DNA of 37,356 nucleotides. It comes from Klebsiella pneumoniae. Its GTDB lineage: Bacteria > Pseudomonadota > Gammaproteobacteria > Steroidobacterales > Steroidobacteraceae. Under the pieces are notes generated by a model that did not search any database, was not told where the DNA came from, and saw only the letters and a program-made list of their open reading frames with translations. The stretch spans positions 1-37,356 of the forward strand of contig CAMAQZ010000015.1 in NCBI GenBank assembly GCA_945860725.1. The letters run 5' to 3'. Positions 1-9,873 of the stretch are shown here, in pieces (the stretch's first letter is position 1; each line of letters opens with the position of its first letter). The position numbers were made by a program, and so were the translations under genes.

Positions 1-503
1 AACTCCACGCGCACGCCGTCTGGATACAGCGAGGCGGCGTTGTTGATCGCGTTGCCCTTCGCCTGGTCGTCGTTGACGCTGATCTTTGCGCCTGCGGTGA
101 AATCGCGCGGGAACACAAAGCGCTCGTAGTACTGCGCCGGTGTGCGCTCGATCGGGAAGCCGGTGCCGTCCTCGGCGCCCCAAATCCGGGTCTGCGTGTC
201 GGTAAACCATCGGGGCAGCGTCGTGGCGGTCCAGATCTGGTGCTCGGCGGGTTCAAGATAGGCATACGGCGCGAACAGCACGCCCATCGTCGGGTGGGCG
301 TGGCGGGCGACGGTCACCATGTCGCGGCGCTTGAGCGCCTCGACCACCTCGAGGGCGGCGACGCTGGCGTCGGCGACGGCATCGTTGGCGGGCGTCTGCG
401 CCGATCGCGAGACGGACGGCGGCGCGGGCGGCAGTGCGGGCGGCGGCGAACAGGCCAGCAGCCACGGAAGGAAGACAACAGCCACGAGCGATGAACGGCG
501 CAT
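1..503 (-). CDS. Putative lipoprotein, 5' part only (runs off the left edge)
   Basis: An open frame starts at ATG 503 and reads off the window after 167 codons with no stop. The N-terminus is a lipoprotein signal: MRRSS, a hydrophobic run, then the lipobox LLAC with the lipidated Cys at residue 18. A Pro/Ala-rich linker follows, then a folded region with RHAHPTMGV, a Trp/Asp/Gly-rich stretch (WGAEDGTG), QYYERFV and NAINNA. The second half resembles conserved uncharacterised lipoproteins that carry a 'D-G-(S/T)-G-x-P-I ... Y..(K/R)F(V/I)' pattern; that resemblance is from memory and gives no function. It lies 31 bp downstream of the helicase gene on the same strand and may be co-transcribed with it. 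Probably anchored in a membrane facing the periplasm. The C-terminus is unseen. Confidence 0.75.
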   Translation of the reverse strand, partial: MRRSSLVAVVFLPWLLACSPPPALPPAPPSVSRSAQTPANDAVADASVAALEVVEALKRRDMVTVARHAHPTMGVLFAPYAYLEPAEHQIWTATTLPRWFTDTQTRIWGAEDGTGFPIERTPAQYYERFVFPRDFTAGAKISVNDDQAKGNAINNAASLYPDGVRVE

Positions 504-534
504 CACCCGATGGTAAACCCCGCGATGCGGCGCG

Positions 535-2148
535 TCAGGGCTTCTTGCGGCGCGGGGGCAGTCGCCCCAGATCGAGCCGTTGGCCGAGCACCTTCACGCC
601 GCGCAGGTGCGCGAGCACGGTCGCCGGGATGTTGGCCGGCAGCCGCACGAGGGTGTGATCGTCGCGGATGTCGATGCCGTTGATCTGGCTGCCGTGCAGG
701 TCGCCCTCGTGGGCGAGCGCACCGACGAGGTTGCCGGGTTGTAGGCCGTGCCGACGGCCGACCTCGACGCGATAGATCGCCTCAGCGCCTTCGATTCCGC
801 CCTCAGCAGGGGCTTCGCGCTTGGGCAAGGTGAGTGCGCTACGACCACGGGCGAGCGACGCGAGGCTGGCGGCGACCTCCAACAGATCGCTGCCGCTCTC
901 GCGGACAAACTCTTCAATGACGGCGCGATAGGTCTGTGCTTCGGGCGAACCGATCGCCGCAGCGATCTCGGTCTTGAACTTCGCCACCCGCCGCAGGTTG
1001 ATGTCCTGCGCACTCGGCAGGACCATCGGCTCGATCGGCTGGCGTGTCGCACGCTCGATGACCCGCAGCATGTTCTGCTCGCGCGGCGCGATGAACAGGA
1101 TCGCCTCGCCGCTGCGCCCTGCCCGACCGGTACGGCCGATACGGTGGATGTAGGACTCGCTGTCGTAGGGGACGTCGAAGTTCACCACATGGGTGATGCG
1201 ATCGACATCGAGACCACGCGCCGCGACATCGGTCGCGACCACGATGTCGATGGTGCCGCCCTTGAGTGCCGCCACGGTGCGTTCACGCTGTGCCTGGACG
1301 ATGTCGCCGTTCAGGGCGGCAGCGGCGAAGCCGCGCGCCTCGAGCTTCTCGACCAGCTCCACCGTTGCCTGCTTCGTGCGTGCGAACACCAGCATGGCCT
1401 CGAAGGGCTCGGCTTCGAGGATGCGCGTGAGGGCGTCGAGCTTGTGCAGCCCGGCGACCAACCAATAGCGCTGGCGGGTATTCGTGGCGGTCGAGGTCTT
1501 ATTGCGGATCGTGATCTCGCGCGGTGAGCGCAGGTGCTTCTGCGCGATGCGACGGATCTGTGCAGGCAGCGTCGCCGAGAACAGCGCCACCTGCCGCTCG
1601 ACGGGGGCCAGGCCGAGGATGTGGTCGATGGCATCGACGAAGCCCATCTGCAGCATCTCGTCGGCTTCGTCCAACACCACGAAACGCAGCGTGGCCAGAT
1701 CGAGCGTACCGCGCTCGAGGTGGTCCATCACGCGCCCCGGTGTGCCGACGATGACATGGGTGCCGCGACGCAGCGCGTTCAGTTGTGGCGTGTAGCTCTG
1801 GCCGCCATAGATCGGCAGCACATGCAGGCCGGGCATCTTGGAGGCGTATTTCTGGAACGCCTCGGCGACTTGGATCGCGAGTTCACGGGTCGGCACGAGC
1901 ACCAAGACCTGCGGTTCGCGACGCGCGACATCGAGCATCGACAGGAACGGCAAGGCGAATGCGGCGGTCTTGCCGGTACCGGTCTGTGCCTGGCCGATGA
2001 CGTCCTGCCCAGTGAGCAGCACGGGGATGGTGGCGGCCTGGATGGGGGACGGCGACTCGTAGCCGACATCGGCCAAGGCGGCGAGCACGGGCTGCGAGAG
2101 ACCGAGATCTGCGAAGGTCAGCAAGGCATCGGGGGAGCGTTGAGTCAT
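535..2148 (-). CDS. deaD: DEAD-box ATP-dependent RNA helicase, DeaD/CsdA type
   Basis: 537 aa. Two RecA-like domains carry the helicase motifs: a Q motif near residues 30-37 (YESPSPIQ), motif I AQTGTGKT at 54-61, DEAD at 160-163, SAT at 191-193, and HRIGRTGR in the second domain near residue 340. The C-terminal part (about 455-537) looks like the DbpA-type RNA-binding fold (YRVEVGRRHG, GSQINGIDI) and ends in a short basic tail, PPRRKKP. Family role: ATP-driven unwinding of structured RNA in ribosome assembly, mRNA decay and cold adaptation. It lies 47 bp downstream of tRNA-fMet on the same strand, so it may be read from the tRNA promoter. A possible hairpin covers the poor ribosome site before ATG 2148. 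DeaD is preferred over RhlE or SrmB because of the long C-terminal domain. Confidence 0.93.
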   Translation of the reverse strand: MTQRSPDALLTFADLGLSQPVLAALADVGYESPSPIQAATIPVLLTGQDVIGQAQTGTGKTAAFALPFLSMLDVARREPQVLVLVPTRELAIQVAEAFQKYASKMPGLHVLPIYGGQSYTPQLNALRRGTHVIVGTPGRVMDHLERGTLDLATLRFVVLDEADEMLQMGFVDAIDHILGLAPVERQVALFSATLPAQIRRIAQKHLRSPREITIRNKTSTATNTRQRYWLVAGLHKLDALTRILEAEPFEAMLVFARTKQATVELVEKLEARGFAAAALNGDIVQAQRERTVAALKGGTIDIVVATDVAARGLDVDRITHVVNFDVPYDSESYIHRIGRTGRAGRSGEAILFIAPREQNMLRVIERATRQPIEPMVLPSAQDINLRRVAKFKTEIAAAIGSPEAQTYRAVIEEFVRESGSDLLEVAASLASLARGRSALTLPKREAPAEGGIEGAEAIYRVEVGRRHGLQPGNLVGALAHEGDLHGSQINGIDIRDDHTLVRLPANIPATVLAHLRGVKVLGQRLDLGRLPPRRKKP

Positions 2149-2154
2149 CGATTC

Positions 2155-2195
2155 ACCGGAGATGTTGCCGGGAAGCGCGGCACAGCGGCTCCGGT
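2155..2195 (-). promoter_or_regulatory. Inverted repeat between tRNA-fMet and deaD
   Basis: Seven-base arms ACCGGAG (2189-2195) and CTCCGGT (2155-2161) can pair in the minus-strand RNA. The first arm begins right after the CCA end of the tRNA; the second ends 6 nt before the deaD start and includes its only weak Shine-Dalgarno-like bases. There is no U-run, so a simple intrinsic terminator is unlikely. It could mark the 3' processing site of the tRNA or mask deaD translation. Confidence 0.4.
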
Positions 2196-2272
<77 letters not shown>

Positions 2273-2287
2273 CCAGAAGGGCCGCAG

Positions 2288-2316
2288 AGTATACGGCCTT
2301 GCCTGCGTCACTACAA
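2288..2316 (-). promoter_or_regulatory. Candidate sigma-70 promoter of tRNA-fMet
   Basis: Read on the minus strand: -35 TTGTAG (2311-2316), a 17-bp spacer, -10 TATACT (2288-2293, five of six to consensus), then a GC-rich discriminator CTGCGGCCC. Predicted start is near 2281, about 9 nt before the tRNA. A GC-rich discriminator is typical of stable-RNA promoters under stringent control; that regulation is inferred. Confidence 0.55.
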
Positions 2317-2336
2317 GCCCGCACGAGACCTTCCGC

Positions 2337-3785
2337 TCAGGGCAGCACGCGCTGGCAGAGTTCGAGCAGCGCCTGCGGGAAGAGCCCGAGTGCGACTACG
2401 GCAGCCGCGTTGATCGCGAGTGTGAAGCGCACGCCGGTGTGGCGCTCGGGCACGGGCAGATCCCCGGGCGCATCGAAGTACATGAGCTTCACGACCCGCA
2501 AATAATAGAACACGCCGATCACCGACACCGCCGCGCCGAACACCACGAGCGGCGCGTGACCGCTCGCCCACAGCGCCTCGAAGATCTGCAACTTCGCCCA
2601 GAAGCCGACGAACGGCGGGATACCGGCAGTCGAGAACATCATCACCATCATCAGCACGGCGAGCAGCGGATCGCGGGCGTGCAGCCCTTTGTAGTGATCG
2701 AGTTCGTCGGCCTCGAATCCGCGGCGGCCCGCCAGCACGATCACGCCGAAGGAGCCGAGCGCCATGATCACATAGGCGATGGTGTAGAAAAGCGCGGCCT
2801 CGTAGCCGCGCTCGGTGCCGGCGACGAAGCCGAGCAGGATGAAGCCGACGTTGCCGATGGCCGAGTACGCCAGCATGCGCTTGAGATTGGTCTGGGCGAT
2901 GGCGATGAGGTTGCCGATGAGCGCCGAGAGCACCGCGACGATGGTGATCATCTGCCCCCAAGCCGGTTCCACACCGGCAAGACCCTCGGCGAGCAAGCGA
3001 TACGTGAGCGCGAACGAGGCGATCTTCGGCGCCGAGGCGATGAACAAGGTCGTCGGCGACGGCGCACCGTGATAGACATCGGGCACCCACATGTGGAACG
3101 GCACCGCACCGAATTTGAAGGCGACACCGACCACGACGAACACGAGGCCCATCATGAGGCCGAGCGATGGCGCGACGCCCTGCCCTTGCACCGCCACCGC
3201 GATCTCGCCGAGCAGCAGTGAACCGGTCATGCCGTAAAGCAGCGACATGCCGTAGAGCAGGCAGCCCGATGCGATCGCGCCGAGCACGAAGTACTTCATC
3301 GCCGATTCGGCAGCGATACCCGAATCGCGGTCGAAGGCGACCAACGCATAGAGCGACAGCGCGAGCAGTTCGACACCGATGTAGAGCGTGAGCAGGCTGC
3401 CCGCTGACACCATGACGCAGATGCCGAGCAGCGCCGTGAGCACCAGCACGTAGTACTCGCCCTTCAGCAGGCCGCGCGCCTCGAGCCAGTGGCGCGAGTA
3501 GAGCAACGCCACCGCGGTGAACAGGAAAGACAGCAGCTTGAGGACGGTTGCGAGCGGGTCAGCGGTGTACATCCCCGAGAACAGATCCACACGTTGGTCG
3601 ACCTGCCCCCACACGAGGATCGCCGCAGCGCCGAGCGCGAGCAGCAGCAGCGTGAGCGTCGGGGTGATGCGGCGCGCCGAGCGGCCGGCGAACGCGTCGG
3701 TGAGCAGCACGATGCAGGCTGCGACCGTGAGCCAGATCTCCGGCAGCGCGGGGGCGAGCGAGGCGAACGAGGCGATTGGGGTCAT
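2337..3785 (-). CDS. nuoN: NADH-quinone oxidoreductase subunit N
   Basis: 482 aa, very hydrophobic, about 14 membrane segments, matching the usual NuoN length. It is one of three Mrp-antiporter-like subunits of the complex I membrane arm. Visible family signatures are the central proton-antiporter block (FKFGAVPFHMWVPDVYHGAP, followed by the Ala/Ser-rich segment) and the NLKRMLAYSAIGNVG segment near residue 300. It forms one proton channel of the arm together with NuoM and NuoL. Last gene of the nuo operon: nuoM ends 9 bp upstream and a 64-bp gap separates its stop from tRNA-fMet. No intrinsic terminator is visible after it. Confidence 0.97.
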   Translation of the reverse strand: MTPIASFASLAPALPEIWLTVAACIVLLTDAFAGRSARRITPTLTLLLLALGAAAILVWGQVDQRVDLFSGMYTADPLATVLKLLSFLFTAVALLYSRHWLEARGLLKGEYYVLVLTALLGICVMVSAGSLLTLYIGVELLALSLYALVAFDRDSGIAAESAMKYFVLGAIASGCLLYGMSLLYGMTGSLLLGEIAVAVQGQGVAPSLGLMMGLVFVVVGVAFKFGAVPFHMWVPDVYHGAPSPTTLFIASAPKIASFALTYRLLAEGLAGVEPAWGQMITIVAVLSALIGNLIAIAQTNLKRMLAYSAIGNVGFILLGFVAGTERGYEAALFYTIAYVIMALGSFGVIVLAGRRGFEADELDHYKGLHARDPLLAVLMMVMMFSTAGIPPFVGFWAKLQIFEALWASGHAPLVVFGAAVSVIGVFYYLRVVKLMYFDAPGDLPVPERHTGVRFTLAINAAAVVALGLFPQALLELCQRVLP

Positions 3786-3794
3786 AAGGCGATC

Positions 3795-5309
3795 TCAGGG
3801 CAACTTGCTGGCGGTGGCCTGTTCGACGAGGTGGCGCACGGATTCCTGCATCACCTCGAGCAGCGGCGCCGGCCAAACGCCGAGCAGCAGCACGGCAGCC
3901 GCGAGCAACCCCAGCACGAAGAACTCGCGCCCGTTGAGATCCTCGAGGGCGGCAACCCCCTCGTTCGCGACCGGACCGAAGACCACTCGCTTGACGAGCC
4001 AGAGGGTGTAGGCGGCGCCGAGCACCAGTGTGGTCCCGGCGCCGAGGGCGTACCAGAAGCTCGCCTTGAAGGCCGCGAGGATGATGAGGAACTCGCCGAC
4101 GAAGCCCGAGGTACCCGGCAGCCCCGCATTCGCCATCGCGAACAACACGAAGAACGCGCCGAACACCGGCATGCGGTTGATCACACCGCCGTAGCTGCTG
4201 ATCTCGCGGCTGTGCAGCCGGTCGTAGAGCACGCCCACGCAGAGGAACATCGCGCCTGAGACGAGCCCGTGCGAGATCATCTGCACCATCGCACCGTCGA
4301 TGCCCATCCCGGCGCCCGCAAGGCCGCCTGTCGACTGCGCGATGTCGAAGGCGAGGAACGAGCCGAGCGTCACGAAACCCATGTGGGCGATCGAGGAATA
4401 AGCGATCAGCTTCTTCATGTCGGTCTGCACGAGCGCGATGAAGCCGATGTAGACGACGGCGATCAGCGACAGACCGATCATCAGCAGGTCGAGTTCACGT
4501 GCCGCATCCGGGGTGATGGGCAGCGAGAGGCGAAGGAAGCCGTAGCCGCCCATCTTGAGCATCACTGCGGCTAACACCACCGAGCCACCGGTCGGCGCCT
4601 CCACATGCGCGTCCGGCAGCCAGGTGTGCACCGGGAACATCGGTATCTTCACCGCGAACGCGGCGAGGAACGCGAGGAAGATCCAGAACTGCTCGGTGTA
4701 GGTCAGCGGCAGCGCGTGGAAATCGGCGATGTCGTAGCTGCCCGCCTTCAGGTACAGATAGATGAGCGCGATGAGCATGAACACCGACCCGAGGAAGGTG
4801 TAGAGGAAGAACTTGATCGTCGCGTACACGCGGCGCGGACCGCCCCAGATCCCGATAATGAGGAACATCGGGATCAACATTGCTTCCCAAAAGAAGTAGA
4901 AGAGGAGCGCATCGAGCGCCGTGAAGACGCCGACCATCAGCCCTTCCAGGATCAGGAACGCCGCGAAAAACTGGGCCTGGCGCTTCTCGATGACCGTCCA
5001 TGCCGCGATCAACACCGGCACGGTGATGAAGGTGGTGAGCAGCACCAGCGGCAGGGAGATGCCATCGATGCCGAGATGATAGGTGGCGTTGAACGCCGGG
5101 ATCCACTGCAGCCGTTCGACAGACTGGAACGCCGCGGTGCCGGCATCGAATCCCGTCCAGAGCGACACCGATAGCGCGAACGCGGCAACTGCGGTACCGA
5201 GCGCCACCCAGCGGGCCAGTACGAGACGCGCATCCCCGAGTGCGAGCACCACCAGGCCGCCGATGATCGGCAACCAGATGAGCGCAGAGAGCAGTCCGAT
5301 ATCAGACAT
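3795..5309 (-). CDS. nuoM: NADH-quinone oxidoreductase subunit M
   Basis: 504 aa, polytopic inner-membrane protein of the antiporter family. Signatures include FYFFWEAMLIPMFLIIGIWG, whose Glu corresponds to the essential membrane Glu of TM5 in this family; the block KIPMFPVHTWLPDAHVEAPT; and the segment TDMKKLIAYSSIAHMGFV. It is placed between NuoL and NuoN in the membrane arm and carries one of the four proton paths. The start ATG at 5309 gives the common short N-terminus of the family. Spacing is 21 bp after nuoL and 9 bp before nuoN, consistent with one transcript. Confidence 0.97.
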   Translation of the reverse strand: MSDIGLLSALIWLPIIGGLVVLALGDARLVLARWVALGTAVAAFALSVSLWTGFDAGTAAFQSVERLQWIPAFNATYHLGIDGISLPLVLLTTFITVPVLIAAWTVIEKRQAQFFAAFLILEGLMVGVFTALDALLFYFFWEAMLIPMFLIIGIWGGPRRVYATIKFFLYTFLGSVFMLIALIYLYLKAGSYDIADFHALPLTYTEQFWIFLAFLAAFAVKIPMFPVHTWLPDAHVEAPTGGSVVLAAVMLKMGGYGFLRLSLPITPDAARELDLLMIGLSLIAVVYIGFIALVQTDMKKLIAYSSIAHMGFVTLGSFLAFDIAQSTGGLAGAGMGIDGAMVQMISHGLVSGAMFLCVGVLYDRLHSREISSYGGVINRMPVFGAFFVLFAMANAGLPGTSGFVGEFLIILAAFKASFWYALGAGTTLVLGAAYTLWLVKRVVFGPVANEGVAALEDLNGREFFVLGLLAAAVLLLGVWPAPLLEVMQESVRHLVEQATASKLP

Positions 5310-5330
5310 TCCTTGGGACCCCGGTGATCG

Positions 5331-7361
5331 TCAGGCGCGCATCAGGAACCAGCCGAGCAACAAGGCCAGGCCGATGACCATCCAGAACGCGTAGGTATAA
5401 AGGAAGCCCGTCTGCACGCGGCGCACGACGCCCGCCAACGCGCCGACCAGCCCTGCCGAACCATTGACCAACGCGCCATCAATCAGCGTCTGGTCGCCCG
5501 CCTTCCAGAGCAGCCGTCCGAGGCCACGGCTGCCGGCGGCGAGCACATGCTCGTTGAACCAATCGAAGTAGTATTTGTTGTCGAGCACGCGCCGCAATGG
5601 CGCGAGCGGCGCCACGAGGCCGTCGAGGGCGTGCGGCCGCTTGATGACGACCCACCACGCCGTGAGCACCCCGGCGAGCGCCAGCCAGAACGGCGGATGC
5701 GTCGGCGCCGCGAGCGCAAAGGACGCCGCGCCATGGAAGTGCGAGGCGAGCGCCGCGACGACATCGTTCTTGGGGAGCACCTGGATGGACTCGCCGAAGA
5801 AGCCGCCGAACAGCATCGGACCAACCGTCCAATAGCCAATCGCGACCGCCGGGATAGCGAGCAGCACCAGCGGCAGCGTCACCACCCAAGGGCTTTCGTG
5901 CGGGGTGCCCCCGTGGCCATGATCGTCGTGGCCATGATCGTCGTGGCCATGGTCGTCATGGCCGTGCGCAGCGCCCCCCTTCCCCCAGCGCGCCTCGCCG
6001 TGGAAGGTCATGAAGATCATGCGGAAGGTGTAGAGCGCCGTGATGAACACACCCGCCAGCACGCAGAGATAGGCGTAGGTCGCGCCCCAGCGCTGCGACT
6101 CGTGGGTGGCTTCGATGATGAAGTCCTTCGAATAGAACCCTGAGAAAAACGGCGTGCCGATCGAGGCGAGTGCGCCGAGCCAGCAGGTCGTGGCGGTGAT
6201 CGGCATCCATTTCGCGAGCCCGCCCATCTTGCGCATGTCCTGCTCGTGGTGCATGCCCATGATCACCGAGCCGGCGGCCAAGAACAGCAGCGCCTTGAAG
6301 AAAGCATGCGTCATGAGGTGGAAGATCGCGGCACTGTACGCCGACACGCCGAGCGCCACCGTCATGTAGCCGAGTTGCGAGAGGGTCGAGTAGGCGACCA
6401 CGCGCTTGATGTCGTTGTTGACGACGCCCAGCACGCCCATGAAGAGTGCCGTGGTCGCGCCCACCACCAGCACGAAAGACATCGCAGCCTCGGATTGCTC
6501 GAAGAGCGGCGAGAGGCGCGCGACCATATAGATGCCGGCGGTCACCATGGTGGCGGCATGGATCAGCGCCGAGATCGGCGTCGGGCCTTCCATGGAATCC
6601 GGCAACCAGACATGTAGCGGCACCTGTGCCGACTTGCCCATCGCGCCAATAAAGAGGCAGATGCAAATGAGGGTGATCGCCGACACCGACCACTCGGCTG
6701 ACAGCGCAAGGGTGCTGGAAGCGATCTGCGGGCCGGCGGCGAAGGCGTCCCGGTAGTCGAGCGAGCCGGTGAAATAGACCACGCCCGCGATGCCGAGCAC
6801 GAAGCCGAAATCGCCCACGCGGTTGACGAGGAAGGCCTTGAGGTTGGCGAAGATCGCACTCGGGCGCGTGTACCAGAACCCGATCAGCAGGTAGGACACG
6901 ACGCCCACCGCCTCCCAGCCGAAGAAGAGCTGCATGAAGTTGTTGGCCATCACGAGCATGAGCATCGCGAAGGTGAAGAGCGAGATATAGGCGAAGAACC
7001 TCTGGTAGCCGGGGTCTTCGTGCATGTACCCGATGGTGTAGACGTGCACGCAGAGCGACACGAAGGTGACGACGCACATCATCATCACGGAGAGCGGGTC
7101 GATGAGGAAACCGACCTCCATACGGATGCCATCGCTCACGAGCCAGGTGTAGACGGCCTCGTTGAACACGGGTGCGCCCTGCACCAGCAGCTGCCAGGCG
7201 ACGAGCACGGACAGCAGGAACGAGGCACCGACGGCGGCGATGGTGACGACATGGGCCGCGGTGCGGCCGATGAGCCGCCCGAAGAGCCCGGCGAGGACCG
7301 CTGCGGCGAGCGGCAACAGCGCGATGGCGAGCAAGGTGTTCGGGTCGATCATGGGGACCAT
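5331..7361 (-). CDS. nuoL: NADH-quinone oxidoreductase subunit L
   Basis: 676 aa from ATG 7361, the largest antiporter-like subunit, at the far end of the membrane arm, with a C-terminal lateral helix region and final transmembrane helix. Signatures: LFFGWEAVGVVSYLLIGFW (TM5 Glu), KSAQVPLHVWLPDSMEGPTP, and NDIKRVVAYSTLSQLGYM. ATG 7361 is chosen because GAAGGG lies 8 nt upstream; GTG 7364 and ATG 7352 are in-frame alternatives with poorer spacing. Residues 466-483 are an unusual His/Asp/Gly tandem repeat in an interhelical loop, absent from E. coli NuoL. The start lies 4 bp after the nuoK stop. Confidence 0.96.
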   Translation of the reverse strand: MVPMIDPNTLLAIALLPLAAAVLAGLFGRLIGRTAAHVVTIAAVGASFLLSVLVAWQLLVQGAPVFNEAVYTWLVSDGIRMEVGFLIDPLSVMMMCVVTFVSLCVHVYTIGYMHEDPGYQRFFAYISLFTFAMLMLVMANNFMQLFFGWEAVGVVSYLLIGFWYTRPSAIFANLKAFLVNRVGDFGFVLGIAGVVYFTGSLDYRDAFAAGPQIASSTLALSAEWSVSAITLICICLFIGAMGKSAQVPLHVWLPDSMEGPTPISALIHAATMVTAGIYMVARLSPLFEQSEAAMSFVLVVGATTALFMGVLGVVNNDIKRVVAYSTLSQLGYMTVALGVSAYSAAIFHLMTHAFFKALLFLAAGSVIMGMHHEQDMRKMGGLAKWMPITATTCWLGALASIGTPFFSGFYSKDFIIEATHESQRWGATYAYLCVLAGVFITALYTFRMIFMTFHGEARWGKGGAAHGHDDHGHDDHGHDDHGHGGTPHESPWVVTLPLVLLAIPAVAIGYWTVGPMLFGGFFGESIQVLPKNDVVAALASHFHGAASFALAAPTHPPFWLALAGVLTAWWVVIKRPHALDGLVAPLAPLRRVLDNKYYFDWFNEHVLAAGSRGLGRLLWKAGDQTLIDGALVNGSAGLVGALAGVVRRVQTGFLYTYAFWMVIGLALLLGWFLMRA
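5913..5966 (-). repeat. Tandem repeat encoding a His/Asp-rich loop in NuoL
   Basis: Three 15-bp units encode GHDDH in tandem, preceded by a His and followed by GHGG and a further PHESP. Units differ only at third codon positions (CAT/CAC, GAC/GAT), so both DNA and protein repeats are well preserved. Ten or more His and Asp side chains in about 25 residues suggest possible metal binding. Copy number could vary by slippage. Confidence 0.85.
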
Positions 7362-7365
7362 CACA

Positions 7366-7671
7366 TCAACCCTTCAGGGTGTCGAGGTCTTCGACGTTGA
7401 TGCTGCCGCGCTCGCGGAACAGCACGACGAGGATCGCGAGTCCGATCGCCGCCTCTGCGGCGGCCACGGTCAGCACGAAGAACACGAACACCTGGCCGTC
7501 GAGCTCGCCGAGGAACCGCGAGAACGACACGAAGCTGAAGTTGACCGAGAGCAACATGAGCTCGATGCACATCAGGATCAAGATGATGTTCTTGCGGTTT
7601 AAGAAGATCCCCGCCACCGAGAGCGCAAACAGCAATCCGGACAGCGTCAACATGTGCTGAAGGGTAATCAT
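7366..7671 (-). CDS. nuoK: NADH-quinone oxidoreductase subunit K
   Basis: 101 aa, three transmembrane helices, the standard size of NuoK (homologous to MrpC). Helix 2 carries the conserved membrane Glu in [13 protein letters not shown], and helix 3 the second one in [13 protein letters not shown]; both belong to the proton relay in the membrane arm. The stop of nuoJ overlaps its start (ATGA, 4 bp), so translation is probably coupled. nuoL starts 4 bp downstream. Confidence 0.97.
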   Translation of the reverse strand: MITLQHMLTLSGLLFALSVAGIFLNRKNIILILMCIELMLLSVNFSFVSFSRFLGELDGQVFVFFVLTVAAAEAAIGLAILVVLFRERGSINVEDLDTLKG

Positions 7672-8318
7672 GCGCCCTCCCCACCGCGGGGGCTGGCATC
7701 ACGGTCAGCACCAGGACCGGTGCCCGCGGCGTCGACATCCTTCACGAGACGCACGCGATCCTCGCGGCGCACGGCGACCTGCTTCGCGACATCTTGCGGC
7801 TTGAGCCCCGGGCGCTGCCGCAGCGTCAGCGTGATGGCGGCGACAATCGCGACCAGCAGCAACACGGCCGCGAGCTCGAAGGGATAGACATACTGGGTGT
7901 AGAGCACCTCGCCGAGCGCACGGGTGTTGCTGTAGTCGTCGGGCAGCGGTGGCGCGCCGAGGGTGGCATCGACGCCGAGATCGCGCGCCCAGAACACGCC
8001 GATCATCTGTGCTGCGACCAACGATGCGACCACGAGTCCGAGACCTGCATGACGGATGAACCCGCCCCGCACCCGCTCGATGTTCACATCGAGCATCATC
8101 ACCACGAACAGGAACAACACCATCACCGCACCCACATAGACCAGCACCAGCACGATGGCGAGGAACTCGACCTCGATGAGAAGCCAAAGCGCGGCGCTGG
8201 TGAAGAACGCGAGCACGAGACTGAGCGCCGAATGCACGGGGTTTCGGCTCGCGATGACGCCGAGCGCGGCGGCCAAGAGGATCGCGGAGAAGGCGTAGAA
8301 GAGGATCTGGACGAACAT
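7668..8318 (-). CDS. nuoJ: NADH-quinone oxidoreductase subunit J
   Basis: 216 aa from ATG 8318 ([10 protein letters not shown]); the frame stays open upstream into nuoI, but only this start gives a NuoJ N-terminus. Five transmembrane helices; helix 3 contains the conserved [18 protein letters not shown] segment, which includes the pi-bulge helix that switches between states in known complex I structures. The C-terminal 40 residues form a charged, Gly-rich cytoplasmic tail. It packs against NuoA, NuoK and NuoH at the base of the membrane arm. nuoI ends 17 bp upstream and nuoK overlaps by 4 bp. Confidence 0.96.
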   Translation of the reverse strand: MFVQILFYAFSAILLAAALGVIASRNPVHSALSLVLAFFTSAALWLLIEVEFLAIVLVLVYVGAVMVLFLFVVMMLDVNIERVRGGFIRHAGLGLVVASLVAAQMIGVFWARDLGVDATLGAPPLPDDYSNTRALGEVLYTQYVYPFELAAVLLLVAIVAAITLTLRQRPGLKPQDVAKQVAVRREDRVRLVKDVDAAGTGPGADRDASPRGGEGA

Positions 8319-8335
8319 GCGCGCGAGGGCCCCGG

Positions 8336-8814
8336 TCAGCGGTAAGGCGCGTCGGCCGCCTTGTCGGCGTCGATCAGCGCGGCGTAGCGCTCGCCCACGG
8401 CGAGCAGCTTGTCCTTGGTCATGATGTTCTCGCCCCGGTTTTCCATGTGGTACTCGTGGATACGGGTCTCCACGATGGCGTCGACCGGGCAGGCTTCCTC
8501 GCAGAAGCCGCAATAGATGCACTTGAAGAGGTCGATGTCGTAGCGCGTGGTGCGGCGCGTGCCGTCGGCGGCGACATCGGACTCGATGGTGATGGCGAGC
8601 GCCGGACAGACCGCCTCGCAGAGCTTACAGGCGATGCAGCGCTCCTCGCCGTTGGCGTAGCGGCGCAGCGCGTGCAGTCCGCGGAAGCGCGGCGACTGTG
8701 GGGTCTTCTCCTCGGGATAGTTGACCGTGACCTTGCGTCGGAACAGCGTCCGCGCGGTCACGGAAAGCCCGGTGAGGAGCTCGGTGAGGAGGAAAGTCTT
8801 GATGAGACTGCGCA

Positions 8815-8815
<1 letters not shown>
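8336..8815 (-). CDS. nuoI: NADH-quinone oxidoreductase subunit I (two 4Fe-4S clusters)
   Basis: 159 aa from ATG 8815. It carries two ferredoxin motifs, Cys60/63/66/70 with CP and Cys99/102/105/109 with CP, the ligands of clusters N6a and N6b that pass electrons from NuoG to NuoB. The N-terminal amphipathic helix (about residues 1-25) lies on the membrane in homologues. The start codon shares its A with the nuoH stop (TGATG), so the two are translationally coupled. The upstream in-frame extension into nuoH lacks family character and is rejected. Confidence 0.97.
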
Positions 8816-9869
<1,054 letters not shown>

Positions 9870-9873
<4 letters not shown>

